Below, piece by piece: positions 1-7,754 of a stretch of DNA of 64,000 nucleotides; position 1 is the stretch's first letter; each line of letters begins with the position of its first letter. The DNA is from Desulfovibrio sp. TomC (lineage in GTDB: Bacteria; Desulfobacterota; Desulfovibrionia; Desulfovibrionales; Desulfovibrionaceae): the NCBI RefSeq assembly GCF_000801335.2, contig NZ_JSEH01000018.1, positions 1 through 64,000 on the forward strand. Reading direction: 5' to 3'. Below the pieces are notes generated by a model. That model was not told the origin of the DNA, ran no database searches, and saw only the letters and a program-made list of their open reading frames with translations. The translations under genes and the position numbers were made by a program.

Positions 1-712
1 AGGGCTGGCCCGATGCGGCCACGGCCTCGGCTGCCAGTTCGCACCAGCTCGCCTGTCCCGAACCCACGGCATGAAAGATGCCGCAGGCGTCGGTCCGGGC
101 CAAATCCGTCATCCAGCCGGCCAGATCCACGGTGTAGGTGGGTGAGCCGATCTGATCGGCCACGATCTTGAGTTCCTCTCGGTCCTTGGCCAGCCCCAGG
201 ATGGTGGCCACAAAGTTCTTTTTTCCAGGACCATAAAGCCAGGCCGTGCGCAGGATTTGAAAGGCGGACAGGCCGGCGTCCAGCACGGCCCGTTCACCGG
301 CCAGCTTGCTCGCTCCATAGACCGACTGGGGATTGACCGGGTCGTCTTCGCGATACGGTTCGTGGCTGCTCCCGTCGAAGACGAAGTCCGTGCTGATATG
401 CACAAGCGTCGCGCGCGCGGCCCGGCAGACCCGGGCCAGACGGCCGGGCAGGTCGCGGTTGAGCCGGTAGGCCTCGTCCTGGTCGCCCTCGGCGGCGTCG
501 ACTGCGGTGTAGGCCACGGTATTAAAGACGTGGGTGGCCTCAAAGACGTCGATCTGCCGGGCCACGGCCTCGGCGTCAAAGGGGTCCAGCGTCGTGCGCG
601 TGGTCGGCAGGGTGGCAAATCCGGCCTCGGCCAAGGCCCGGGTCAGCGGACGGCCCACCAGCCCGGTCTGGCCGCCGAGGATGATGGCCCGTCCGGTCGT
701 TTGGCCGCTCAT
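1..712 (-). CDS. rfbD: dTDP-4-dehydrorhamnose reductase, partial (3' end outside the window)
   Basis: Reading the minus strand from an ATG at 712 gives an open frame that runs past position 1, so the C-terminus is missing (about 237 residues seen; the family is about 290). The product is a short-chain dehydrogenase-like RmlD: an N-terminal nucleotide-binding loop GGQTGLVG, the segment HISTDFVFDG, and the catalytic YGASK (Y-x3-K). It would reduce dTDP-4-dehydro-L-rhamnose to dTDP-L-rhamnose in the cytoplasm, the last step before rhamnose enters O-antigen or exopolysaccharide. Its ATG overlaps the rfbB stop as ATGA, so the two genes are translationally coupled. The frame is supported by family motifs along its whole length. 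Confidence 0.9.
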   Translation of the reverse strand, partial: MSGQTTGRAIILGGQTGLVGRPLTRALAEAGFATLPTTRTTLDPFDAEAVARQIDVFEATHVFNTVAYTAVDAAEGDQDEAYRLNRDLPGRLARVCRAARATLVHISTDFVFDGSSHEPYREDDPVNPQSVYGASKLAGERAVLDAGLSAFQILRTAWLYGPGKKNFVATILGLAKDREELKIVADQIGSPTYTVDLAGWMTDLARTDACGIFHAVGSGQASWCELAAEAVAASGQP

Positions 713-1731
713 GCCCGGTCCCCGTACCAGGCGGCCATGAACTGGCGATAGGCGCCGCTTTGCACGCTCTCCAGCCAGGGGCCGTTTTGCTGGTACCAGG
801 CCATGGTCTCGGCAATGCCCCGGGTGAAGTCCCAGGCTGGGGCAAAGCCCAGTTCCCGGGCCGCCTTGGTGAAATCCATGGCGTAGCGGCGGTCGTGCCC
901 GGGCCGGTCGGTGACGTAGCGGATAAGGCTTTCGGGCTTGCCAAGGGCGTGTAAGATGGTGCGCACCACCTCGATATTGGGCTTTTCGGCGTCCCCGCCA
1001 AAGTTGTAGACCTCGCCGGATTTGCCCTTCAAAAGCGCCAGCTCCACGCCCCGGCAGTGGTCGATGACATAGATCCAGTCGCGCACGTTTTGGCCGTCGC
1101 CGTAGACGGGCAAGGCTTCGTCGGTCATGGCCCGGGAGTACATGAGCGGGATGAGTTTTTCCGGGAACTGGTAGGGTCCGTAGTTGTTGGAACAACGGGT
1201 GATGACGGTGTCCATGCCGTAGGTCTCGTTGGCGGCCCGCACGAGCATATCGGCCCCGGCCTTGCTGGCGGAATAAGGGCTGTTGGGAGCCAGCGGCGTG
1301 TCCTCGGTGAATTTGCCGTCCGGTCCGAGCGTGCCGTACACCTCGTCGGTGGAGACGTGGACGAAGCGTTTGACGCCAAAATGCCGGGAGGCGTCGAGCA
1401 GGCTCTGGGTGCCGGCGATATTGGTGCGCACAAAGGGCGAGGCATCGGTAATGGAACGGTCCACGTGGGATTCGGCGGCGAAGTTGGCGACTGCTTCGAT
1501 CTTGTGTTCCTCAAAGAGGTGGAGCACCAGTTCGGCGTTGGCGATGTCGCCCCGGGCGAAGAAATAGCGGGAGCCGCCGTAGGCGGCCTCGACGTCGGCC
1601 AGGCTTTGACGGTTGCCGGCATAGGTGAGCAGGTCGAGGTTGACGATGGTCAGCCCGTCGTGGCGGGCCAGCATGTCGCGGATGAAGTTGGAGCCGATGA
1701 AGCCGCAGCCTCCGGTCACGAGCAATCGCAT
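709..1731 (-). CDS. rfbB: dTDP-glucose 4,6-dehydratase
   Basis: This 340-residue protein has the normal RmlB length. The N-terminus MRLLVTGGCGFIGSNF carries the GxxGxxG NAD-binding loop of extended short-chain dehydrogenases. HVSTDEVYGTLG holds the Thr-Asp-Glu active-site triad typical of dTDP-glucose dehydratases, and YSASKAG is the catalytic Y-x3-K. It converts dTDP-glucose to dTDP-4-dehydro-6-deoxyglucose. It is the first gene of a two-gene run with rfbD (4-nt overlap). The other dTDP-rhamnose genes (rfbA, rfbC) are not in the window and may lie beyond its left edge. Confidence 0.95.
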   Translation of the reverse strand: MRLLVTGGCGFIGSNFIRDMLARHDGLTIVNLDLLTYAGNRQSLADVEAAYGGSRYFFARGDIANAELVLHLFEEHKIEAVANFAAESHVDRSITDASPFVRTNIAGTQSLLDASRHFGVKRFVHVSTDEVYGTLGPDGKFTEDTPLAPNSPYSASKAGADMLVRAANETYGMDTVITRCSNNYGPYQFPEKLIPLMYSRAMTDEALPVYGDGQNVRDWIYVIDHCRGVELALLKGKSGEVYNFGGDAEKPNIEVVRTILHALGKPESLIRYVTDRPGHDRRYAMDFTKAARELGFAPAWDFTRGIAETMAWYQQNGPWLESVQSGAYRQFMAAWYGDRA

Positions 1732-1853
1732 GTTTCGATTTTCCCTTTTATTTTAGTGTGTTGCTTTAAAAGCCCGGAGTGAGTATTCGTTTTTAATGGC
1801 CTTCGGCAAAATAATGCTTGCCAGGGGGCGGGTGTTCGCATACTTTCTTCGAC

Positions 1854-1929
<76 letters not shown>

Positions 1930-1941
1930 CCGCATCGATCC

Positions 1942-1974
1942 AAGACGCCTCGCAACGCGAGGCGTCTTTTTTTT
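1942..1974 (+). terminator. Rho-independent terminator of tRNA-Val
   Basis: An 11-bp perfect stem (AGACGCCTCGC / GCGAGGCGTCT, loop AAC) is followed by a run of eight T. It lies 12 nt after the CCA end of the tRNA, so the tRNA is a single-gene transcription unit. Confidence 0.93.
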
Positions 1975-1991
1975 GGGGCCGGATATTCCAC

Positions 1992-2336
1992 TTATTGAAT
2001 ACCATGATCCCTAAATTCCTTGATTTTTTTGTAGTCATCGATGATTTTCGCCCGAAGCATTTCGATTTCCCGGACATAATGCTGCTTGATAATGCGGATT
2101 TCTTCGCGGCGTTTGACCGATGCCGGATCGTTGGCCGTGGTCGCCCGCATTTCCGCGTCATAGCCCAGGATGGCCTTTTCATAGTCGGCTATGCTGCGCC
2201 TGGCCGTCTCGATGGACCGTGACAGGTCGGCCGGTCCCGGCGGCGCAGCCAAGGCCAAGCCGGCATGGCCGGCCGGCGCTGCCGGGCAGGCCAAAACGGC
2301 CAAGAGCCACAGCATGGCGAAAGCGAGACGGTACAT
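1992..2336 (-). CDS. Small secreted coiled-coil protein, unknown function
   Basis: The product is 114 residues. It starts with a clear signal peptide (positive n-region MYR, hydrophobic stretch to about residue 30, Ala-rich cleavage region). The mature part is charged and helical, with many Glu, Arg and Lys in heptad-like spacing (about residues 38-110), which suggests a periplasmic coiled coil. The start is supported by a GGGGGA Shine-Dalgarno 6 nt before the ATG at 2336. I do not recognise a family. It is a lone minus-strand gene between the tRNA and the divergent thioesterase gene. Confidence 0.65.
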   Translation of the reverse strand: MYRLAFAMLWLLAVLACPAAPAGHAGLALAAPPGPADLSRSIETARRSIADYEKAILGYDAEMRATTANDPASVKRREEIRIIKQHYVREIEMLRAKIIDDYKKIKEFRDHGIQ

Positions 2337-2458
2337 GGCAGTCCCCCTGGTCGGGATGCCCCCCTATAGCTCCATTCGATCGGCTTGACAAATCCGGCCG
2401 CCCGGCGTTCCATCCCCGGGTTTCGACTGCCGCAAACTGCGGCCAAGGAGTGCGCCTC

Positions 2459-2863
2459 ATGGATATGCAGTGGTTTCTCGACCGCGACGTCTTCGCCAAA
2501 TCGCTTGGCATCCGCCTGATCGAGGCCCGGCCCGGCTATGCCAAAACCGCCATGGACATTACCGACAACCATCGCAACGGGGCCGGCATCGCCCACGGCG
2601 GAGCGATTTTCACCCTGGCCGACCTGGCTTTTGCCGTGGCCGCCAACAGCCATGGCAAGCTCAGTCTGGGCGTGGCCGCCTCCATCTCCTACGTCAAGGC
2701 CGGCCTGGGCTCGACCCTCTTCGCCGAGGCCCGGGAGATCTCCCTGGGGTCCAAAATGGCCACCTATATCGTGACCATCGCCAATGACGCCGGCGACGTC
2801 ATTGCCAGTTTCCAGGGCACGGCCTACCGCAAGGACATGCCCTACACCCGGGAGACGGCGTGA
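2459..2863 (+). CDS. PaaI-type hotdog-fold thioesterase
   Basis: The product is 134 residues, typical for single-domain hotdog thioesterases of the PaaI group. The signature segment is NGAGIAHGGAIFTLAD (about residues 39-54), with the HGG turn and the following Asp of the active site. It probably hydrolyses acyl- or aryl-CoA thioesters; the substrate cannot be told from sequence. The ATG at 2459 is chosen because AAGGAG lies 8 nt upstream and the hotdog fold begins right after it. A longer open frame reaching back to 2120 has no family similarity. The stop overlaps the GTG start of trmL (GTGA). Confidence 0.88.
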   Translation: MDMQWFLDRDVFAKSLGIRLIEARPGYAKTAMDITDNHRNGAGIAHGGAIFTLADLAFAVAANSHGKLSLGVAASISYVKAGLGSTLFAEAREISLGSKMATYIVTIANDAGDVIASFQGTAYRKDMPYTRETA

Positions 2864-3366
2864 TCGAAATCGTCCTCGTCGCCCCGGAGATTCCGCAAAA
2901 TACCGGCAGCATCGCCCGACTGTGCGCCGCCACCAAGACCCCCCTCCATCTCGTCCGGCCACTTGGGTTTTCCCTGGCCGACCGCTATCTCAAACGGGCC
3001 GGGCTGGACTATTGGCCCCATGTCAACCTGACGGTCTGGGAGGATTTCGAGGCCTTTCGGGCCGCCCGGGCCGGCCGCCGGCTGGTGGCGACCACGGCCG
3101 GCAATCGGGGACATGCCGCCACAGCCTGCCACCGCTTCGCCTTTGCCCCAGGCGATGTCCTGGTCTTTGGCGCTGAGTCCAGCGGCTTGCCCGAGCCGGT
3201 TCTGGACGCTGCGGCCTGCCGCCTGACCATCCCCATCTGGGGCCAGGTGCGAAGCCTCAACATCGCCAATGCCGCCTCGGTCGTGCTCTACGAGGCCCTG
3301 CGCCGCACCGGCGTCCTGGACGCCTTGCCGCCGGCCATATCTCCAGGGACCGACCAGCTGGAATAA
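2860..3366 (+). CDS. trmL: tRNA (cytidine/uridine-34 2'-O)-methyltransferase
   Basis: A 168-residue SPOUT (SpoU-type) methyltransferase of TrmL size. PEIPQNTGSIARLCAAT is the family N-terminal motif, FGAESSGLPE is motif 2 of the S-adenosylmethionine-binding knot, and IPIWGQVRSLNIANAASVVL is motif 3. It would methylate the ribose of the wobble base in certain leucine tRNAs. Translation starts at GTG, overlapping the preceding thioesterase stop by 4 nt, so the two are coupled. Confidence 0.93.
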   Translation: MIEIVLVAPEIPQNTGSIARLCAATKTPLHLVRPLGFSLADRYLKRAGLDYWPHVNLTVWEDFEAFRAARAGRRLVATTAGNRGHAATACHRFAFAPGDVLVFGAESSGLPEPVLDAAACRLTIPIWGQVRSLNIANAASVVLYEALRRTGVLDALPPAISPGTDQLE

Positions 3367-3426
3367 ACCGGAAAAAACCGGTATCAGGGACAGATGTCTC
3401 CATCTTCTCACCCCGACCGAGGCCCC

Positions 3427-4575
3427 ATGACCGTTGCCATCCCCCAACATATCGATCTGGCCTATGATTTCCCCGTCGTTTTTACCCGCCAGGCCTTTGA
3501 TGCGGCCAATCCGGTCCTGGCCGATGTCCTGGCCCGGGCCGGCGATGGACCGCATAAGGTCGGCGTGGTCGTGGACGACGGTCTGGCTGCAGCCGATCCA
3601 GGCCTGCTCGGGCGCATCACTGCCTACGCTGCCGCCCGGGCCGACCGGTTGACCCTGGCGGAAGCGCCGCTGCTGGTCGCTGGCGGCGAACGGGCCAAGT
3701 CGGATTTTTCCGTGGTCGAGACCGTGTGGGAGCTGACCCACCGGGCCAGATTGTGTCGCCAGTCCTTCGTGTTGGCCATCGGGGGCGGGGCGGTGCTGGA
3801 TGCCGCCGGTTTCGGCGCGGCCACGGCCCACCGGGGGGTGCGCCTGATCCGGATGCCTTCCACGGTGTTGGCCCAAAACGACGCCGGGGTCGGGGTGAAA
3901 AACGGCATCAATTTCTTTGGCCGCAAGAACTACCTCGGTTCCTTTGCTCCGCCCTTTGCCGTTGTCAACGACCATGCCCTGCTGGCCACCTTGCCGCCGC
4001 GCGAGGCCCGGGCCGGGTTGGCCGAGGCGGTCAAGGTGGCGCTGGTGCGCGATGCGGCTTTTTTCCATCGGCTGGAGGAACTGGCCCCGCGTCTGGCCGT
4101 CCTTGACGACGAGGCTTTGGAAGAGGCCGACATCTGCTGCGCCAAGGCCCATTTGCAGCATATCGCCAGCGGCGGGGACCCCTTTGAGCTGGGCTCGGCC
4201 CGACCGCTTGATTTCGGCCACTGGGCCGCCCATGCCCTGGAAGAGGCGACTGCCGGGGCCTTGCGCCACGGCGAGGCCGTAGCCGTGGGCGTGGCCCTGG
4301 ATACCTTGTATTCCTGCCGTCTGGGTTTGCTTGGCGAGGCCGAGGCCGAAATGACGCTGGCTTTGCTCGAGCGGCTGGGGCTGGCCGTGTGGCATCCGGC
4401 CCTGGCCGGGCTCGACATGGCCGGGGCCATCGAGGCCTTTCGCGAACACCTGGGCGGACGCCTGCATCTGTGTCTGTTGGCCGGCATCGGTGCGCGCCTT
4501 GAGGTCCACGAGGTCGATCTGGTCCGGATGGACGAGGCGCGCGGCATCCTGGCCCGGCGGGCGCAGCCGGTCTAA
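3427..4575 (+). CDS. eboD: EboD-like sugar-phosphate cyclase (3-dehydroquinate synthase superfamily)
   Basis: This 382-residue protein keeps the dehydroquinate synthase frame. It has an NAD-binding GGGAVLDAAGFGAA, a substrate segment MPSTVLAQNDAGVGVKNGIN, and the three zinc ligands: Glu in GLAEAVKVALVRD, His in LDFGHWAAHALE, and His in LRHGEAVAVG. The AQNDAGVGVKNGIN segment differs from ordinary AroB (usually LAQVDSSVGGKTGIN). An EboE-like gene follows 33 nt later, so I call it EboD rather than AroB. EboD proteins belong to the ebo metabolite-traffic clusters; the product is not known. Start: ATG 3427 with GAGG upstream; an in-frame ATG at 3394 with AGGGA is an alternative. A divergent AroB or valiolone-synthase-like role is possible. 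Confidence 0.75.
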   Translation: MTVAIPQHIDLAYDFPVVFTRQAFDAANPVLADVLARAGDGPHKVGVVVDDGLAAADPGLLGRITAYAAARADRLTLAEAPLLVAGGERAKSDFSVVETVWELTHRARLCRQSFVLAIGGGAVLDAAGFGAATAHRGVRLIRMPSTVLAQNDAGVGVKNGINFFGRKNYLGSFAPPFAVVNDHALLATLPPREARAGLAEAVKVALVRDAAFFHRLEELAPRLAVLDDEALEEADICCAKAHLQHIASGGDPFELGSARPLDFGHWAAHALEEATAGALRHGEAVAVGVALDTLYSCRLGLLGEAEAEMTLALLERLGLAVWHPALAGLDMAGAIEAFREHLGGRLHLCLLAGIGARLEVHEVDLVRMDEARGILARRAQPV

Positions 4576-4608
4576 GGACGGGGAAGGTTTGTTGCCCCGG
4601 GAGGGACC

Positions 4609-5703
4609 ATGGAGCCGACGACGTATTGCACCAACATCCATCCTGGCGAGAGCTGGGAGGAAATTCGCAGCGGCGTCCTGGGGCATGCCCCAGCCGTGGC
4701 TGCTGCAGTGTGCCCCGATCGACCCTTTCCGGTCGGCCTTCGCCTGTCAGGCCGGGCCAGTCTGGAAATCGACGACGCCGCTGCCCGGACTTTTGCCGAC
4801 GAAGCGGCCTCCCTGGGGCTGACCTTTCGCACCATAAACGGCTTCCCCTACGGCCGGTTCCACCACACGCCGGTCAAGGAGAGCGTCTACCTGCCGGATT
4901 GGCGCGATCCCGAACGGGCCGCCTACACCCTGCGTCTGGCCCGGCTGCTGGCCGCCTGGCTGGCCGAGGGCGAATCCGGGTCCATCTCCACCGTGCCCAT
5001 CGGCTTTCGCCAGGGCTTTCCAGACGCCGCCCTGCCTGCGGCCTATGCCGCCATCCGGCGGACCCTGGCGGCCCTGGCCGGGCTGTATGAGACGACCGGG
5101 CGGCGCATCCGGCTGGCGGTGGAAGCCGAGCCGGGCTGCCTGATTGAAACCACCGCCCAAATGGCGGCGTTTTTTGCAGCCGTGGATGCGCCGCCAGCTC
5201 ATATGGACCATCTGTGCGTCTGCTATGACTGCTGCCATCAGGCCCTGCAATACGAAGACCCAGTTGCCTCATTGGCGCTTCTCGCCAAGAACTCCATTGC
5301 GGTTGGCCATGTTCAGGTGTCCTCGGCTCTGCATTACGATGGGGCGGATGTGTCGCGTCTGGCCAGATTTGTCGAGCCAGTCTATCTGCATCAGGCCGTG
5401 GCCAGACTCCATGACGGAACGCTGTGTCGTTTTGACGATCTGCCACAGGCAATTTCCGCCCGTCTTGACGGTGTTGCCTCATGGCGGGTGCATTTTCATT
5501 TGCCGATTTTTGTCTCGCAATTACCGGAATGTACCACGACGCAACCTTTTTTGCGTACGATACTGCCCCTTTTCGCCCCATCCATTCCCCTGGAAGTGGA
5601 GACGTACACCTGGAGTGTCCTGCCTGCGGAATTGAAAACACAGGGGCTTACGCAGTCAATTATCCGGGAGATCGCATGGGTCGAAGCTGCCAGACGGCCT
5701 TGA
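4609..5703 (+). CDS. eboE: EboE-like TIM-barrel protein (metabolite traffic protein EboE)
   Basis: The 364-residue product resembles the xylose isomerase-like TIM-barrel proteins called EboE. It has the early motif YCTNIHPGESW, NGFPYGRFH, the core LAVEAEPGCLIET, CVCYDCCHQALQYEDP and HVQVSSALH. Glu, His and Asp in these strands fit a metal-dependent barrel. It follows eboD in the same direction with only 33 nt between, preceded by a GGGAGGG Shine-Dalgarno. In ebo clusters EboE is thought to act on a cyclitol or sugar intermediate exported to the periplasm. The other ebo genes (A, B, C, F) are not next to this pair. The name rests on my recollection of the family, not on a search. Confidence 0.72.
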   Translation: MEPTTYCTNIHPGESWEEIRSGVLGHAPAVAAAVCPDRPFPVGLRLSGRASLEIDDAAARTFADEAASLGLTFRTINGFPYGRFHHTPVKESVYLPDWRDPERAAYTLRLARLLAAWLAEGESGSISTVPIGFRQGFPDAALPAAYAAIRRTLAALAGLYETTGRRIRLAVEAEPGCLIETTAQMAAFFAAVDAPPAHMDHLCVCYDCCHQALQYEDPVASLALLAKNSIAVGHVQVSSALHYDGADVSRLARFVEPVYLHQAVARLHDGTLCRFDDLPQAISARLDGVASWRVHFHLPIFVSQLPECTTTQPFLRTILPLFAPSIPLEVETYTWSVLPAELKTQGLTQSIIREIAWVEAARRP

Positions 5704-5751
5704 CGACGACCGCGCACCTCATTACTTAAAGCGATAAGGACATTTCAAACG

Positions 5752-5776
5752 CGGGAGGCCACTCCCGGCCGGGAGG
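5752..5776 (+). promoter_or_regulatory. Mutually exclusive hairpins over the Shine-Dalgarno of the TPR gene
   Basis: Three short segments alternate just before the ATG at 5782: GGGAG (5753-5757), CTCCC (5762-5766) and GGGAG (5771-5775). The first two can pair around a GCCA loop. The last two can pair around GGCC, in a perfect 14-nt palindrome at 5762-5775. The third segment is the Shine-Dalgarno itself, so the two pairings would free or hide it. This is seen directly; a regulatory role is inference. Confidence 0.4.
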
Positions 5777-5781
5777 ACAAC

Positions 5782-7239
5782 ATGCACCACGCCATGGGAC
5801 GCTTTGCCAAAGGGCTTGCCGTGGTTCTGGCTGCTGCCGTCATCGGGGCCGGGCCGGTACGGGCGGCCAGCCTGGGGAGTCTGTCTGCCGCCAACGACAC
5901 GGTCTACCAAAGTGCCGTAGCCGCAAGCGATGCACTCGACTATCCCACGGCCCTGGCCTACCTCACCCAGTCCCTGACGACCAATCCCGATAATGGCGAG
6001 GCCTATCTGACCCGGGCCGGGATCGATCTGGTTCTTGACGTGCCCTCCCAGGCCGTTTCCGATGCTTCCAAGGCGGTATCGCTTCTGCGCGCGGCTGATA
6101 CCTGCGACCAGTATCTCCCCACCGACAGTCCGTTGCTGGCGGTCGCCGGGACCTCGATTTATTCCTCCTATCCCTATTCCTCTTCCCTGTATGGCGCCGG
6201 CAGCATCTTAAACGGCTCTTCGCTGTATTCGTCCACCAACGTTTTGAGCGGGACGACGACCGGCAGCACCACGGGAACGTCTACGGGAACCGGCGCCACA
6301 TCCAGTACGAGCGGCTCCACAACGGGTACGACGACTACGGGCACGACATCGGGCACGACAACTACGGGCGCCACAACGGGCACGACGACCTCCGGCACGT
6401 CCACTACGGCCAGTAGCTCGCAGTTTAGCTCTTCAGAAGGCAGCCAGCATTTGCCCGTGGCCGAGGACCTGACCGACAAGGACAAGAAGAAAAACGAGAC
6501 CATGAACGAGTACAACACGACCATGACCAAAGTGGCCATGGCCTCGGCCTACTGCGGCGGCACCTACTTGAAAAATATGGATAAGCTGGTTTTGGGCTAC
6601 ACGCTTCTCGGCGACGCCTATCTGGCTCAGGGGAACTATTCCAACGCCCAGCTTGCCTACAATGCCGCTCTGGAGCTGGATGAGAACAATGCCAAGGCCA
6701 CTGGCGGCCTGGGGCTCACCTATATCGGCCTGGGGGCCGGCACGGCCGCGCTTTCGACGCTCAATCTGGCTGTGACCTACGACCCGACGCTGCCCAATGT
6801 CTATGTGGACCGGGCCTCCTACTGGGTCAGCATCGGCGATCCCGGCCGCGCCCTGGAAGACGACACCACCGCGTTGTCTCTGGATGCCGGCTATGCCCGG
6901 GCCTACGACGCCATTGGCCGGCTGCGCTACGACGCCGGCAGCTATCAGGCGGCCATAACCGAGTATGACAAGGCTCTGGCTCTCCAGCCCTCTTATGTGG
7001 CCGCCCTCAAGCACCGGGCCAAAGCCTGGCAGGCCCTGGCCGCAGCCGATCCGGCCCAGGCCGCCACCTACAACCAGAACGCCCAGAACGATTTGGACAA
7101 AGCCAGTTCCCTGCAACAGCTCGTGACAACGTCCAGTTCTGCAACCTCTACGAGCACAAGCTCCTTGTACTCTTCCTCCCTAACGACGGCGGGCACGACC
7201 ACCACGCTGCCTTCGTCCCTGGATTCCGGTATCCGCTAG
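5782..7239 (+). CDS. Secreted tetratricopeptide-repeat protein with Thr/Gly/Ser tract
   Basis: A 485-residue protein with a signal peptide (cleavage likely after PVRA, about residue 28). Residues 35-110 form a first TPR-like helical region. Residues 123-155 are Ser/Tyr-rich, and 156-213 are a low-complexity Thr/Gly/Ser tract. Residues 265-440 hold about five TPR units (for example GDAYLAQGNYSNAQLAYNAA and DAGSYQAAITEYDKALALQP). The C-terminus is again Ser/Thr-rich. TPRs mediate protein-protein contacts; no enzyme motif is seen. The start is fixed by GGAGG 5 nt upstream of ATG 5782. It converges on the gspM end of the type II secretion operon (5-nt gap). It could be an accessory or a substrate of that system, but nothing proves this. 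Confidence 0.8.
   Translation: MHHAMGRFAKGLAVVLAAAVIGAGPVRAASLGSLSAANDTVYQSAVAASDALDYPTALAYLTQSLTTNPDNGEAYLTRAGIDLVLDVPSQAVSDASKAVSLLRAADTCDQYLPTDSPLLAVAGTSIYSSYPYSSSLYGAGSILNGSSLYSSTNVLSGTTTGSTTGTSTGTGATSSTSGSTTGTTTTGTTSGTTTTGATTGTTTSGTSTTASSSQFSSSEGSQHLPVAEDLTDKDKKKNETMNEYNTTMTKVAMASAYCGGTYLKNMDKLVLGYTLLGDAYLAQGNYSNAQLAYNAALELDENNAKATGGLGLTYIGLGAGTAALSTLNLAVTYDPTLPNVYVDRASYWVSIGDPGRALEDDTTALSLDAGYARAYDAIGRLRYDAGSYQAAITEYDKALALQPSYVAALKHRAKAWQALAAADPAQAATYNQNAQNDLDKASSLQQLVTTSSSATSTSTSSLYSSSLTTAGTTTTLPSSLDSGIR
6247..6420 (+). repeat. Low-complexity Thr/Gly/Ser codon tract
   Basis: About 58 codons almost all for Thr, Gly, Ser or Ala, with repeated units such as TTGT and SGTTTTG written with ACG/ACC, GGC/GGG and TCC codons. 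It forms a linker inside the TPR protein. The near-repeats are prone to slippage, so length may vary between strains. Confidence 0.8.
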
Positions 7240-7244
7240 TCCGG

Positions 7245-7754
7245 CTATCTGGCCTTGTCCGACGAAACAGACACGGCCACGGACAGATCGGCGTCAACGC
7301 CGCCTTTAGGGGACGGTTGCAATATGAACTGGCGGATGCGGATGCCGCGTTTGGGCGACTCCACCTGCTGCACAAAGGCCAAAAGCTGGTTCATGCCAAG
7401 GCCGGTCAGGCGCAGATCGACGGCCATCTCGCGACGTCCGCCGCCAAGTTCGCGATTGGCCGGGCGCATGAACTCCACATTGTCTTTGACCTTTTCCTTG
7501 GTGGCCACGCTTTCAACCAGGGAAAACAGCGAAAACCCTTCCGGCAGCGTCTCTCCGGTCGGAGACTGCCCGACGGTTGACAGTTGTCCGGCCAACTGTC
7601 TGGCTTCGTCCAGAGCGCGCATGGCTTCGCCCAGCCGTTTTTCCCGCACGGCCAGCCCGTCGGCCAGGGGCAGGGCCACCCACAGATACAGCCCCAGAAC
7701 CAAGGCTGTCCCACCACCGGCCAGCAGCAGGGGATGCGGCAGCGGGCGTTTCAT
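7245..7754 (-). CDS. gspM: Type II secretion protein GspM-like
   Basis: The 169-residue product has one N-terminal membrane helix (about residues 9-27), a periplasmic coiled-coil segment rich in Arg, Glu and Ala, and a C-terminal ferredoxin-like half ending in a beta-rich segment. This is the layout of GspM, which works with GspL in the inner-membrane platform. It is the last gene of the gspC-M operon, and its ATG overlaps the gspL stop as ATGA. The call rests on layout and position more than on sequence motifs, since GspM is poorly conserved. Confidence 0.75.
   Translation of the reverse strand: MKRPLPHPLLLAGGGTALVLGLYLWVALPLADGLAVREKRLGEAMRALDEARQLAGQLSTVGQSPTGETLPEGFSLFSLVESVATKEKVKDNVEFMRPANRELGGGRREMAVDLRLTGLGMNQLLAFVQQVESPKRGIRIRQFILQPSPKGGVDADLSVAVSVSSDKAR

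Noticed and set aside
3427-4575. Plain 3-dehydroquinate synthase (aroB)
   Set aside because: The substrate loop differs from AroB and an EboE-like gene follows, so EboD was preferred, though AroB-like activity is not excluded.
2842-4686. 614-codon minus-strand open frame
   Set aside because: Antisense to trmL and the eboD-like gene; low-complexity translation.
6247-6420. Tandem repeat as a CRISPR or mobile element signature
   Set aside because: Units are irregular codon repeats in frame within a protein; there are no spacers.
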